From: Bacteroidota bacterium
GTDB lineage: Bacteria > Bacteroidota > Bacteroidia > Cytophagales > Cyclobacteriaceae
Assembly (NCBI GenBank): GCA_016866235.1
Contig: VGMW01000001.1
Span: 434,001-498,000, forward strand
Length of the DNA stretch: 64,000 bases
Direction of reading: 5' to 3'
In this document: positions 34,904 through 43,744 of the stretch, piece after piece
Position numbering within the stretch: position 1 is the first letter of the stretch
Layout of the letters: the number at the start of each line of letters is the position of its first letter
Notes under the pieces: model-generated
What the model was told of the DNA's origin: nothing
The model's database searches: none
Seen by the model: only the letters and a program-made list of their open reading frames with translations
Made by a program: the position numbers and the translations under genes

Positions 34904-36337
34904 ATGAAAAGAATCAAAATTGCTCAACTCCTCAAAACAACGCCTTCTGAGCAGGAGGTGACCGTGATGGGTTGGGTCAGAACTTTCCGTAACAACCAGT
35001 TTATTTCTCTAAACGACGGCTCAACGATACACAATCTGCAAGCGGTGGTGGCCCTGAATGCGCTTTCGGATGAGACGCTCAAACGGATAACTACAGGAGC
35101 TTGTCTGAGTATTACGGGTAAACTGATTCCTTCGCCGGCTAAAGGACAGGCGGTTGAAGTAAAAGTTGATGCACTGGAAATTCTTGGTGATTGCGATGCA
35201 GAGGTTTACCCACTCCAACCCAAGAAACATTCATTGGAATTTCTTAGAGAAATCGCGCACTTGCGCGGGCGCACCAACACCATGAGTGCAGTCATGCGGG
35301 TTCGCCATGCCATGGCCTTCGCCGTGCATAAGTTTTTTAACGATCGTGGCTTTTATTATATCCACACGCCGATCATCACTGGTTCCGATGCCGAGGGAGC
35401 GGGGGATATGTTCAGGGTTACCTCGCTTTCGGTGGATAAGCCGGAAAGAAATGAGGATGGCAAAGTTGATTTCAGCAAAGACTTTTTCGGACGCGAAACC
35501 AATCTTACCGTATCCGGTCAGCTGGAAGGAGAGACCTACGCACTTGCCTTGAGTGAAATCTATACTTTCGGCCCCACTTTCAGGGCTGAAAATTCAAACA
35601 CCACCCGACACCTCGCTGAATTTTGGATGATCGAGCCGGAAATGGCTTTCTATGATTTGAGCGATAACATGCAATTGGCTCAGGATTTCCTTCAATTCCT
35701 TTGTCGTTATGCCTTGGAAAATTGTCAGGATGACCTGGAATTTTTATCCAAGCGTGCGCTGGATGAGGAAGCGGCCAAGCCTGCAGATCAGCGGAGCGAG
35801 TTGAATTTGATTGAGCGGCTTCGATTTGTAACTGAAAATGATTTTCAAAAGCTCAGCTATACGGAAGCAATTGAAATACTGAGGAATTCCAATCCCAATA
35901 AAAAGAAGAAATTTCAATACCTCATTGATCAATGGGGCACTGATCTGCAGTCGGAGCATGAGCGCTACCTGGTGGAAAAGCATTTTAAGAAACCTGTTAT
36001 TCTCTATAACTATCCTGCGGCGATTAAGTCCTTTTACATGCGCCAGAATGAAGATGGAAAAACAGTCGCGGCCATGGACGTTCTCTTTCCAGGAATAGGT
36101 GAGATCATTGGTGGATCTCAGCGGGAAGAACGTTATGACAGGTTGATGCGCAGGGTGGAGGAACTTGCCATGCCACAAAAGGACCTCTGGTGGTACCTGG
36201 AACTCCGAAAATTCGGCTCAGCACCTCATAGCGGTTTTGGACTTGGTTTTGAGAGACTAATTCAATTTGTTACCGGTATGGGGAACATACGGGATGTTAT
36301 TCCATTCCCGCGTTATCCTGGTAACGCCGAGTTCTGA
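34904..36337 (+). CDS. asnS: Asparaginyl-tRNA synthetase
   Basis: The 477-residue class IIb synthetase has an N-terminal OB-fold anticodon-binding domain (VMGWVRTFR, about 20-110). The catalytic core follows with motif 2 ([26 protein letters not shown] in outline) and motif 3 (GFGLGFERL) near the C-terminus. The combination of [10 protein letters not shown] and ENSNTTRHL fits AsnRS rather than AspRS. The stop is two bases from the convergent usp stop, with no terminator hairpin visible. Confidence 0.96.
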   Translation: MKRIKIAQLLKTTPSEQEVTVMGWVRTFRNNQFISLNDGSTIHNLQAVVALNALSDETLKRITTGACLSITGKLIPSPAKGQAVEVKVDALEILGDCDAEVYPLQPKKHSLEFLREIAHLRGRTNTMSAVMRVRHAMAFAVHKFFNDRGFYYIHTPIITGSDAEGAGDMFRVTSLSVDKPERNEDGKVDFSKDFFGRETNLTVSGQLEGETYALALSEIYTFGPTFRAENSNTTRHLAEFWMIEPEMAFYDLSDNMQLAQDFLQFLCRYALENCQDDLEFLSKRALDEEAAKPADQRSELNLIERLRFVTENDFQKLSYTEAIEILRNSNPNKKKKFQYLIDQWGTDLQSEHERYLVEKHFKKPVILYNYPAAIKSFYMRQNEDGKTVAAMDVLFPGIGEIIGGSQREERYDRLMRRVEELAMPQKDLWWYLELRKFGSAPHSGFGLGFERLIQFVTGMGNIRDVIPFPRYPGNAEF

Positions 36338-36339
36338 TG

Positions 36340-37182
36340 CTATTTCTTCTTCTCTTTCCGTTTGAACGCCAACAGCGGAATACTTCCCTGATAGGCGATG
36401 GTTCGGGTTACACTCAACCCAAACATTTTCTCATATAAGGAAAGTTCATGGGTGAAGGTGGTCAGTAGATCAGCTTTCGTTTCCTTGATGAAACGGTCGA
36501 TTGCTTCCGGAATATCGTCATCGATCAGGAATTGGAAACTCAGGTTGGGGTATTTGAATTTTTGAATGGTCCTTTCGACTTCCACCTTTTTTGCCTCAAG
36601 CACCTTATCTATGGCCGGAACAACGTGTACCATGCGTATGGTGGACTGAAATATTTTGGCGAATGGCAGAATTGTTTCAAGTTCTTTTTCAACATTCTTA
36701 AGATCGCTGGCATAGACCACGTTTGAAAAATTCCAATACGCAGCGAATTTAGGAATGGATAAAACCGGTGCTTTACTCATTTCAATGACCGAAACGGCGG
36801 TGCCACCCAACCTGAATTTCTTCATCGAGCTTGCACCCTGACTTCCCAGAATAACCAAATCCGAGGGATTTTTCTGAGTGAAACGGTTGAGTGCTTCTGA
36901 GACCGAATGTCCCTTGATGGCCTTGAAATTTATTTTAGTGCCTGGTTTGGCCAGGGCAGCGAGTGATTGTACAAGTTTTTTACCCTCCTGTTCAGCAATG
37001 CCAATCATCGATTGTTCAATCGACTTTAGTTTCATGCTGCTTTTCGGCAGGCCGTCCAGTCTGACGATGTTCACAATATTGTATTCGGCGTCGATGCTGT
37101 TGGATATCCTTGCGCCGAATTGTAGTGCTACCTCTGATAGTGGTGAGAAATCGGTGAGCATGGTAATCTTCAGGGTCTTCAT
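36340..37182 (-). CDS. Universal stress protein, tandem UspA domains
   Basis: The 280-residue protein has two UspA-like domains (about 1-145 and 150-278). The first ends with LVILGSQGASSMKKFRLGGTAVSVI, the ATP-binding type motif GxxG-(9)-G-S/T. The second domain lacks a full copy of this motif and is probably degenerate. Role: stress response signalling, details unknown. A promoter box lies at 37205-37212. Confidence 0.88.
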   Translation of the reverse strand: MKTLKITMLTDFSPLSEVALQFGARISNSIDAEYNIVNIVRLDGLPKSSMKLKSIEQSMIGIAEQEGKKLVQSLAALAKPGTKINFKAIKGHSVSEALNRFTQKNPSDLVILGSQGASSMKKFRLGGTAVSVIEMSKAPVLSIPKFAAYWNFSNVVYASDLKNVEKELETILPFAKIFQSTIRMVHVVPAIDKVLEAKKVEVERTIQKFKYPNLSFQFLIDDDIPEAIDRFIKETKADLLTTFTHELSLYEKMFGLSVTRTIAYQGSIPLLAFKRKEKKK

Positions 37183-37204
37183 GATTTTAGAGGTTGAACG
37201 GCTG

Positions 37205-37212
37205 CAAATTTA
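37205..37212 (-). promoter_or_regulatory. Promoter -7 element of the universal stress protein gene
   Basis: TAAATTTG on the reverse strand matches TAnnTTTG exactly, 22 bases before the ATG at 37182. Confidence 0.5.
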
Positions 37213-37290
37213 ACCTAATCCTATCATTGCCTTTAGGATTTTGGTCATGTTTCTCCCCTTTTTAGGGAAGGAATACTCCGCCTCGCCTTG

Positions 37291-37298
37291 TAACTTTG
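37291..37298 (+). promoter_or_regulatory. Promoter -7 element of the pxp operon
   Basis: TAACTTTG matches TAnnTTTG exactly, 10 bases before the pxpB ATG at 37309, so the leader would be only a few bases long. Confidence 0.5.
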
Positions 37299-37308
37299 AT
37301 GAGTGCAG

Positions 37309-38025
37309 ATGGAAAATCAAACAACGCCTGAAATCAAATTGCTCAGTGGGCGATCGGTACTCATCACCTATGGTAATGAAATTGATCTACAGGTTTCAAT
37401 GCAGATTTATCACGTTGCTCAGTTTTTGGGGCGGGGTCAGGAAAATTGGATCACCGAAATTGTACCTGCCTATTGCTCGCTTTCGGTATTTTTTGATTTG
37501 AGCCAGGTGATGCAGTGGTGTGGAGAAAGCCATCCACTGGAATGGGTAATGAGCCGATTGGAAAAATTAATCAGAGATGCTGGAAGCAGTCAGACAGTGT
37601 TGGGAGGGCGGGGTCAGTTGCATGCCATTCCTGTTTGTTACGATGGCGAAGACCTTCAGGAAATTTCACGTTTAAAAAATCTGGATGTTCAGGCGATTGT
37701 TGAAATACACACCAGTCGGGTTTACGCTGTTTTTATGATCGGTTTTTTACCTGGCTTTGCTTACCTCGGTACGGTGGACGAGCGGATTGCGGTGCCGAGG
37801 CACACCAAGCCGCGCACCAAAGTTTCTGCGGGAAGTGTTGGCATAGCCGGAGTACAAACAGGGGTATACCCGATGGACTCCCCCGGCGGTTGGCAAATCA
37901 TAGGACGAACGCCTGTGGCGATGTTTAATCCTGCCGCTTCAACGCCTTCACTGCTCAGGCACGGAGACAGCGTGAGGTTTTATCCTATTTCATCGGACCA
38001 ATTCGAGGAATTACGTGGGCATTAG
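37309..38025 (+). CDS. pxpB: 5-oxoprolinase subunit B
   Basis: The 238-residue protein belongs to the KipI/PxpB family, with FLPGFAYLG, PRTKVSAGSVGIAG, and YP.DSPGGWQIIGRTP in order. With PxpA and PxpC it forms an ATP-dependent 5-oxoprolinase that converts 5-oxoproline, a spontaneous damage product of glutamine, to glutamate. ATG at 37309 was chosen over GTG at 37303. The gene overlaps pxpC by 11 bases. Confidence 0.93.
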   Translation: MENQTTPEIKLLSGRSVLITYGNEIDLQVSMQIYHVAQFLGRGQENWITEIVPAYCSLSVFFDLSQVMQWCGESHPLEWVMSRLEKLIRDAGSSQTVLGGRGQLHAIPVCYDGEDLQEISRLKNLDVQAIVEIHTSRVYAVFMIGFLPGFAYLGTVDERIAVPRHTKPRTKVSAGSVGIAGVQTGVYPMDSPGGWQIIGRTPVAMFNPAASTPSLLRHGDSVRFYPISSDQFEELRGH

Positions 38026-38992
38026 ATTCACCTCCTCAGGCGTACTGACCACCATTCAGGATGCCGGTCGATTTGGGTATCGATCGGTTGGAATCGGTCC
38101 GGGCGGACCGATGGATGAGTTTGCGTTTCGTTGTGCTAATTTTTTGATCGGTAATCCTGATCATACAGCGGCCCTGGAATTCTTTTATCCCGGGCCTGAA
38201 TTGGTATTTGAGGAAAGTGGTATGGTTTCACTGACCGGTTTAGGAATTGAAGCTGAACTGAACGGGGAGCAAATTCCAGGTTGGAGACCCATTGCAGTCA
38301 GTAAAAATTCTGTTTTGAAAATCCGATCCAGGATTGGTGCCGTCGGATACCTTGGGGTAGGCGGAGGAATAAAATCAGAGGAGTGGTTGGGAAGCAGCTC
38401 AACGCACCTCACGGCAAGGAAGGGTGGCTTTGAAGGCAGGGCTATCAGAAAAGGTGACCTTCTGGAGTTTTGCACTAGGGTAGAGGTAAAGTCATCGGTT
38501 GTGCACCGATGGGGAGTTGGTGCAAAACAGCTGGAATATGTCTATGGGTCAAACAAACACCTTTCGGTTTTGCCAGGACCAGAGTTGGATTGGATCGGAC
38601 CAGCTTCTGTGGAGCAGTTTTCAACGCAATCGTTCAGCATTTTACCAGCCAGCAATAGAATGGGTTACCGCTTGAGTTCCAATGCGCTGCCCATCCAAAA
38701 ATCCATTCAATTGATTTCCTCTCCGGTGGATGTGGGAACAGTTCAACTTCTGCCGGATGGGCAGGCAATTGTATTGATGGCCGATCATCAAACCACAGGT
38801 GGTTATCCGCGGCTGGCTTCGGTCGCTGCGTTTGACTTACCACGTCTGGCCCAGAGCCTGGGTCATCGGGAGGTTTGTTTTTCTTGGATTTCTATGGAGT
38901 CGGCAGTAGAACTAAACCGCATCTGGCATGATACCCTTGAAGCACTGCGACAAGGTTGTTTATTAAATGCCGGCCGTTACCTTTACCAATAA
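38015..38992 (+). CDS. pxpC: 5-oxoprolinase subunit C
   Basis: The 325-residue protein is of the KipA/PxpC (biotin-dependent carboxyltransferase-like) family, with TIQDAGRFGYRSVGIGPGGPMDEFA near the start and MADHQTTGGYPRLASV towards the end. It acts with PxpB in the ATP-dependent opening of 5-oxoproline. It starts with GTG at 38015 and its stop codon overlaps the pxpA start by one base. Confidence 0.93.
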   Translation: MGIRFTSSGVLTTIQDAGRFGYRSVGIGPGGPMDEFAFRCANFLIGNPDHTAALEFFYPGPELVFEESGMVSLTGLGIEAELNGEQIPGWRPIAVSKNSVLKIRSRIGAVGYLGVGGGIKSEEWLGSSSTHLTARKGGFEGRAIRKGDLLEFCTRVEVKSSVVHRWGVGAKQLEYVYGSNKHLSVLPGPELDWIGPASVEQFSTQSFSILPASNRMGYRLSSNALPIQKSIQLISSPVDVGTVQLLPDGQAIVLMADHQTTGGYPRLASVAAFDLPRLAQSLGHREVCFSWISMESAVELNRIWHDTLEALRQGCLLNAGRYLYQ

Positions 38993-39735
38993 TGTTGAGA
39001 AGCATCGATTTAAATTGTGATGTGGGTGAAGGAATGGGAAATGAGGAAGCCCTGATGCCGTTCATTTCATCGGCCAACATAGCTTGTGGCCTTCATGCAG
39101 GAGATGCGTTGTTGATGCGCGAGGTGGTAAAATACTGTAAGCGATTTGGGGTGGCCATTGGCGCGCATCCATCTTTTCCAGATCGGGAAAATTTTGGCAG
39201 GCGTAATATGGATTTGCCTACAGAGGAGGTGTATGCGCTGGTGCTTGAACAGATTGAATTGTTAAAGTCCATAGCTGTAGAGGAAGGCGCTTCAATTCAT
39301 CACGTAAAGCCGCACGGAGCGCTCTATAATATGGCTGCTGCGGATAGAAATTTATCCGATGCAATTGCACGGGCAGTGGCAGCAGTAGATCAATCGCTGG
39401 TTTTGTATGGTTTGTCGGGAAGTGTCACGGAAAAATCGGCTAAAAATTCTGGTTTACGCTTTGCTCATGAGGTATTTGCCGACCGAACCTATCAGCACAA
39501 TGGTTCATTGACGCCGAGGTCAGAAAAAAATGCGTTGATTACAAATCCCGTGGATTCGGTTCAGCAGGCCATTTATCTGGCCATGGGTACTTCTATAAAA
39601 TCTGTGGATGGTCAGCCGATTAAACTTAAGGCCAACACCATTTGTCTGCATGGCGATGGAGCTGATGCGGTCGGCTTCGCCAAAACCATTCATTATGCTT
39701 TAAAAGAGATGGGGATAAAAATTGCTTATGTCTGA
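38992..39735 (+). CDS. pxpA: 5-oxoprolinase subunit A (LamB/YcsF family)
   Basis: The 247-residue protein has the family start DLNCDVGEG.G.....MPFISSANIACGLHAGD and later HVKPHGALYN. I chose ATG at 38992 because it lies just before the first conserved residues and overlaps the pxpC stop. An in-frame ATG at 38956 would add residues inside pxpC. The length matches the family (about 250). It overlaps the transporter gene by eight bases. Confidence 0.95.
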   Translation: MLRSIDLNCDVGEGMGNEEALMPFISSANIACGLHAGDALLMREVVKYCKRFGVAIGAHPSFPDRENFGRRNMDLPTEEVYALVLEQIELLKSIAVEEGASIHHVKPHGALYNMAAADRNLSDAIARAVAAVDQSLVLYGLSGSVTEKSAKNSGLRFAHEVFADRTYQHNGSLTPRSEKNALITNPVDSVQQAIYLAMGTSIKSVDGQPIKLKANTICLHGDGADAVGFAKTIHYALKEMGIKIAYV

Positions 39736-40933
39736 GCCAAAACGTTCAATGTTTGGCTGGTTGGGTGGCGCCGGCGTTGGCGCGGCATTTCTGATGGCCA
39801 ACAGTTCTATTGGTCCGGGGTTTTTGACACAAACCGCGTTTTTCACCGGTGAGTTGTTGACCAGCTTTGGATTTATTATTCTTTTATCGGTACTGCTTGA
39901 TCTTGGTGCGCAGCTGAATACGTGGCGGGTCCTTGCGGTGAGTGAACTGCGTGCTCAGGATTTGGCCAATCAGGTTTTACCTGGACTTGGGTATGCCATA
40001 AGTTTTCTGATTGTCTTAGGAGGTTTTGCGTTTAACATTGGAAACATCGCTGGCTGCGGACTTGGATTGAATGTACTTTTTGGACTCACCTTTTCGCAGG
40101 GTGCAATGTTATCCGGGGTTATAGCCTTGATTCTTTTCTGGTCAAGAGAAATCGGAGGGATGTTGGATCGTTTCACCAAGACCCTGGGAATTATCAAGAT
40201 TGGACTTGCCTTATTTATTGCATTTGCGGCGGCGCCGCCATTGGGGCAAGCCGTTGTACACACCTTTGCTCCTGAGCAATTCAGTGTTGCGGCCATGGTT
40301 ACCATCGTAGGTGGAACCGTTGGGGGCTATTTGACTTTTTCCGGTGCGCATCGATTGTTGGATGCCGGCATAAAAGGCAAAGAGAAACTTAAGCTGGTCG
40401 ATCAAAGTGCTGTGCGTGGAATTTTGATCAGTACGCTGATGCGTTATATTCTATTTCTTGCTGTGGCGGGTGTAGTGGTAAAAGGTGTGGTTCTTGATCG
40501 GGAAAATCCTGCTTCGACAGTTTTTTGTGAAGCTGCCGGTGAAATCGGATTCAGAATTTTTGGGGTCATATTATGGAGTGCTGCGATTTCTTCAGTGGTT
40601 GGAGCGGCCTATACCTCTGTTTCCTTTTTTAAAACCTTCCATCCCTGGATTGAAAAAAATGAGCGGTGGTTTATTTCTGTCTTTATTGTCATATCTACTG
40701 CTGTTTTTGTGGCGGTTGGAAAACCAAGGGATCTGTTGTTGTTCGCTGGGGCAGTTAATGGATTGATTTTGCCGGTAGCCTTAGCGGTTATTTTGGTTGC
40801 TGCAGGACGTGAAAACCTGCTGAATGGTTACCGTCACCCCATTTGGATGCGGTTGGCTGGATGGATGGTGGTATTAATTATGGGCTGGATGGGCACCAAA
40901 GCAGTTCTAGAATGGATCCAAAAAGCAGTTTAG
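39728..40933 (+). CDS. Nramp-family transporter of the YcsG type
   Basis: The 401-residue protein has about 11 membrane helices and belongs to the Nramp superfamily. It resembles Bacillus YcsG, which sits in the ycsF-kipI-kipA region just as this gene sits after pxpBCA. Helix 1 reads NSSIGPGFLTQTA in place of the DPGN motif that binds divalent metal in true Nramps. The helix 6 motif (MPH) also appears absent; the region reads TFSGAHRLLDAG. It may therefore move something other than Mn2+ or Fe2+, perhaps the oxoprolinase substrate. ATG at 39728 overlaps the pxpA stop. Confidence 0.85.
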   Translation: MSEPKRSMFGWLGGAGVGAAFLMANSSIGPGFLTQTAFFTGELLTSFGFIILLSVLLDLGAQLNTWRVLAVSELRAQDLANQVLPGLGYAISFLIVLGGFAFNIGNIAGCGLGLNVLFGLTFSQGAMLSGVIALILFWSREIGGMLDRFTKTLGIIKIGLALFIAFAAAPPLGQAVVHTFAPEQFSVAAMVTIVGGTVGGYLTFSGAHRLLDAGIKGKEKLKLVDQSAVRGILISTLMRYILFLAVAGVVVKGVVLDRENPASTVFCEAAGEIGFRIFGVILWSAAISSVVGAAYTSVSFFKTFHPWIEKNERWFISVFIVISTAVFVAVGKPRDLLLFAGAVNGLILPVALAVILVAAGRENLLNGYRHPIWMRLAGWMVVLIMGWMGTKAVLEWIQKAV

Positions 40934-40969
40934 CCTAATCCCAATTGTTTGTAAATTACCCCTCTATTG

Positions 40970-41042
40970 GCGGGAATAGCTCAGTTGGTAGAGCTTCAGC
41001 TTCCCAAGCTGAAGGTCGCGGGTTCGAACCCCGTTTCCCGCT
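40970..41042 (+). tRNA. tRNA-Gly, anticodon CCC
   Basis: A complete 73-base cloverleaf is present. The acceptor stem is GCGGGAA with TTCCCGC. The D arm is GCTC...GAGC. The anticodon stem TCAGC/GCTGA encloses TTCCCAA (anticodon CCC). The T arm has GCGGG-TTCGAAC-CCCGT. The discriminator is T; the CCA end is not encoded. A CCC anticodon reads GGG glycine codons. Confidence 0.95.
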
Positions 41043-41068
41043 CAATACCCAAACCTGTTAACCATATT

Positions 41069-42079
41069 ATGAAAAACCTTATCCTTGTTTTGTTCGCCCT
41101 GATGGGTGCATCGGCCTTTGGTCAAAAGGCTGGAGTTGGTCCGTTGTTCGCCAGCGAAGAGCCGCTAGAAATCAAGCTTCGCTTTTCTGTAAAAGATGTT
41201 AAAAAGATAACGGTGGATACCATCTACACGGCCTCCGTAATGCAATTTAAAGTTGGTGGAAAGTGGGATTCTATTCCCATGGACATCAGGGCACGTGGAA
41301 ATTTCAGAAGGGAGAACTGTTATTTTCCTCCGTTGCGAATCAAAATTAAAAAGGATGCAGCTAAAGGAACGATTTTCGAGGGGAACAGAAGTCTTAAACT
41401 TGTTTTTCCTTGCAAATCAGCAAAAGATGGAAATCTGGTGTTGAGGGAATATGTGTGCTACAAGATGTATGAGCCGGTAACGAAATATATTTTCAATACC
41501 AGACGTGTTAGCATTGATTTCACGGATTTGTCCAATAAGAAAATGCAACATGTTCCCGTTATCGGATTTCTGATTGAGGATGATGACGTGGTGGCCAAAC
41601 GCCACGACGGTGAGGTGGTGGAGGCAAAAATTTCGCCCATGCGATTGCAGGATACAGCCTCTGTAAGACATGACTTTTTTCAATACCTCATCGCCAACAC
41701 AGACTGGTCCACAACCTTCCTGCACAATGCCAAGGTGATGAAGCTTAAAAACAACAATCTTATTCCTCTTGCTTACGACTTTGATATGGCTGGTATGGTT
41801 GATGCGCCTTATGCTTCCGTAAGTGAAACACTCACCATTACCAGTGTGACTGAGCGATTGTATCGCGGTTTCTGCAGGCAGCCTGAAATTATGCAGGCGG
41901 TGCGCAAAGAATATATTGCCAAAGAAGGTGCCCTGCATCAGGTATTAAAACAGTATGAGCCTGTTTTTGATCCAAAAGAATTCAAAGGAATGTCTGATTT
42001 CACGAATCAGTTCTATTCGGTCCTTAAAGACGACGGAAAATTTAAGGCCGAAATCTTGGATAAGTGCAGGACCAAATAG
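41069..42079 (+). CDS. Secreted protein of unknown function, weakly CotH-like
   Basis: The 336-residue product begins with a signal peptide (to about ASAFGQ). I do not recognise the family with confidence. Features include IRARGNFRRENCYFPPLRIKI, which resembles the RG...K...K strand pattern of CotH-type kinase-like proteins, and later IPLAYDFDMAG, which could be their catalytic-loop analogue. The frame is open upstream through the tRNA, but ATG at 41069 begins the signal peptide and is the real start. It lies 26 bases after the tRNA. Confidence 0.7.
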   Translation: MKNLILVLFALMGASAFGQKAGVGPLFASEEPLEIKLRFSVKDVKKITVDTIYTASVMQFKVGGKWDSIPMDIRARGNFRRENCYFPPLRIKIKKDAAKGTIFEGNRSLKLVFPCKSAKDGNLVLREYVCYKMYEPVTKYIFNTRRVSIDFTDLSNKKMQHVPVIGFLIEDDDVVAKRHDGEVVEAKISPMRLQDTASVRHDFFQYLIANTDWSTTFLHNAKVMKLKNNNLIPLAYDFDMAGMVDAPYASVSETLTITSVTERLYRGFCRQPEIMQAVRKEYIAKEGALHQVLKQYEPVFDPKEFKGMSDFTNQFYSVLKDDGKFKAEILDKCRTK

Positions 42080-42110
42080 AGCACTGAATTTTCAACCCGT
42101 CCGATTTTTT

Positions 42111-43007
42111 ATGCTTCAGATGAGTTTCTCATCACGCTGGTTTTTACCTGCCTTAGTTCTTGTTTTGCTGGGTTGTGATCAACTCACCAGGAAGGAAGGG
42201 AAAAAGCAGGCATTGGAGATACCCTATGACCTCGAAAATCCAAGTGAATTTATTCTGGATGATGAGCTCCATGAGATTTCGGGCATCTCGCCGCTAGCAG
42301 ACGGAAAATCACTTGCGGCCATCAATGACGAGACGGGTAAACTTTACTTTCTGGATTTGGAAGGCAACATTCTTAAATCCAAGTGGTTCCATAAGGGTGG
42401 AGATTATGAAGATATAGCTGTAGTTGGTAATGGGCTATACATAATGAAAAGCAATGGTAACCTTTACTTTATTGAGGATTATGCAGCAGATTCTATCGAT
42501 TCTCAGACCATAAAAGCACGTCTAAAGGACGGAATCGAAATTGAGTCGTTAACCTACGATGAAGCGGCTGATAAATTATTACTGCTTGTAAAAGCAGGGG
42601 ATAGTAAGCATGGTAAGGCGCCCGTCTTCGCATTCAACTTAAGAAATTCTTCGTTTGGAGTTGACCCAGTTATGTTGGTCGATCCCAAAGCGGCGCATGG
42701 TGTTACGGTGAAGGGTAAAAGTCTGAGGGCATCCGCAATGGCCAAACATCCGATAACCGGACATTTTTACGTTGTTACTTCCATCAATCGGATGTTGTTG
42801 GTATGCGACAGTCAGGGCAATGGGCTGGCGAGTTTTAAGCTTTCTAAAAAGAAATACCCACAGCCTGAGGGAATCTGTTTTCTGCCCAACGGCGATATGT
42901 TTATTTCAACAGAGGGCCTTAGTAAGCCGGCAAAACTTTTTCGGTTTAACTATATGGGCACTGAAATCCCTGCAGTTGATGCAGACAGTTTGAAGTCTGG
43001 ACTTTAG
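42111..43007 (+). CDS. Lipoprotein of the SdiA-regulated/YjiK-like beta-propeller family
   Basis: The 298-residue protein has a lipoprotein signal ending LVLLGC. A repeated beta-propeller pattern follows (LHEISGISPL...AINDETGKLYFLD; YEDIAVVGNGLYIM; IEIESLTYD; PQPEGICFLPNGDMFISTEG), typical of the SdiA-regulated family. The function is unknown. ATG at 42111 is followed by another at 42120; either gives a signal peptide. The stop overlaps the convergent kdsB stop by four bases. Confidence 0.82.
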   Translation: MLQMSFSSRWFLPALVLVLLGCDQLTRKEGKKQALEIPYDLENPSEFILDDELHEISGISPLADGKSLAAINDETGKLYFLDLEGNILKSKWFHKGGDYEDIAVVGNGLYIMKSNGNLYFIEDYAADSIDSQTIKARLKDGIEIESLTYDEAADKLLLLVKAGDSKHGKAPVFAFNLRNSSFGVDPVMLVDPKAAHGVTVKGKSLRASAMAKHPITGHFYVVTSINRMLLVCDSQGNGLASFKLSKKKYPQPEGICFLPNGDMFISTEGLSKPAKLFRFNYMGTEIPAVDADSLKSGL

Positions 43008-43744
43008 GCTTTAAGCTTTTTAATAATTTGATTGAGGTCCTCTGGTGTATCCACGCCAATATTCTCTATTTCAGTTAGACCAACCTTTATTTTGTATCCG
43101 TTTTCCAGCCACCTTAGTTGTTCAAGGGATTCAGCACGTTCAAGTTTTCCGGGCTTTAGATTGGTAATGGTGTTCAATACATCAACCCTGTATCCGTAAA
43201 TACCAATATGCTTTAGGTAGTCGAATTGGTGAACCCATGCTTCGGGGCTGTTGTTCCGTAAGTATGGAATCACGGATCGACTGAAATACAAGGCAAAACC
43301 CTCCTGGTTGGTAACCACCTTTACAACATTGGGGTTTTCAAGTTGACTGTTATCGGTTATTTTTTTGGCAAGTGTTGCGAGTTCAACCTGGTTGTCCAGC
43401 AATCCGGCGAGTTGATCGATTTGAAGGGGATCAATCAAAGGTTCGTCGCCTTGAATATTGATGACATAGTCGTAAGAATCTCCGAGAACATCCAATGCCT
43501 CCTTACAGCGATCGGTTCCGCTGGGATGTTCGGGTTTGGTCATGATCGCATCAGCAAATGTCCTGACATGGTTTTTAATTCTTTCGTCGTCGGTTGCGAT
43601 GATAACCTTGTGGAGCCTCGTGGATTTTGTTGCCTGCTCATAAACCCGTTGAATCATAGACTTACCGAGAATATCGGCAAGTGGTTTCCCGGGAAAGCGG
43701 GTGGAGGCAAAGCGTGCCGGAATAATACCAAGAATTTTAATCAC
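43004..43744 (-). CDS. kdsB: 3-deoxy-manno-octulosonate cytidylyltransferase
   Basis: The 246-residue protein has IIPARFASTRFPGKPLA at the start, the IQGDEPLI metal-binding motif, and the C-terminal GVDTPEDL. It activates Kdo as CMP-Kdo for lipopolysaccharide inner core synthesis. It overlaps the upstream nfeD-type gene by four bases. Confidence 0.96.
   Translation of the reverse strand: MIKILGIIPARFASTRFPGKPLADILGKSMIQRVYEQATKSTRLHKVIIATDDERIKNHVRTFADAIMTKPEHPSGTDRCKEALDVLGDSYDYVINIQGDEPLIDPLQIDQLAGLLDNQVELATLAKKITDNSQLENPNVVKVVTNQEGFALYFSRSVIPYLRNNSPEAWVHQFDYLKHIGIYGYRVDVLNTITNLKPGKLERAESLEQLRWLENGYKIKVGLTEIENIGVDTPEDLNQIIKKLKA

Noticed and set aside
40967-41068. N-terminal extension of the 41069 gene (beginning MAGIAQLVE)
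   Set aside because: This is the tRNA-Gly sequence read as protein, a classic artefact; the signal peptide begins at ATG 41069.
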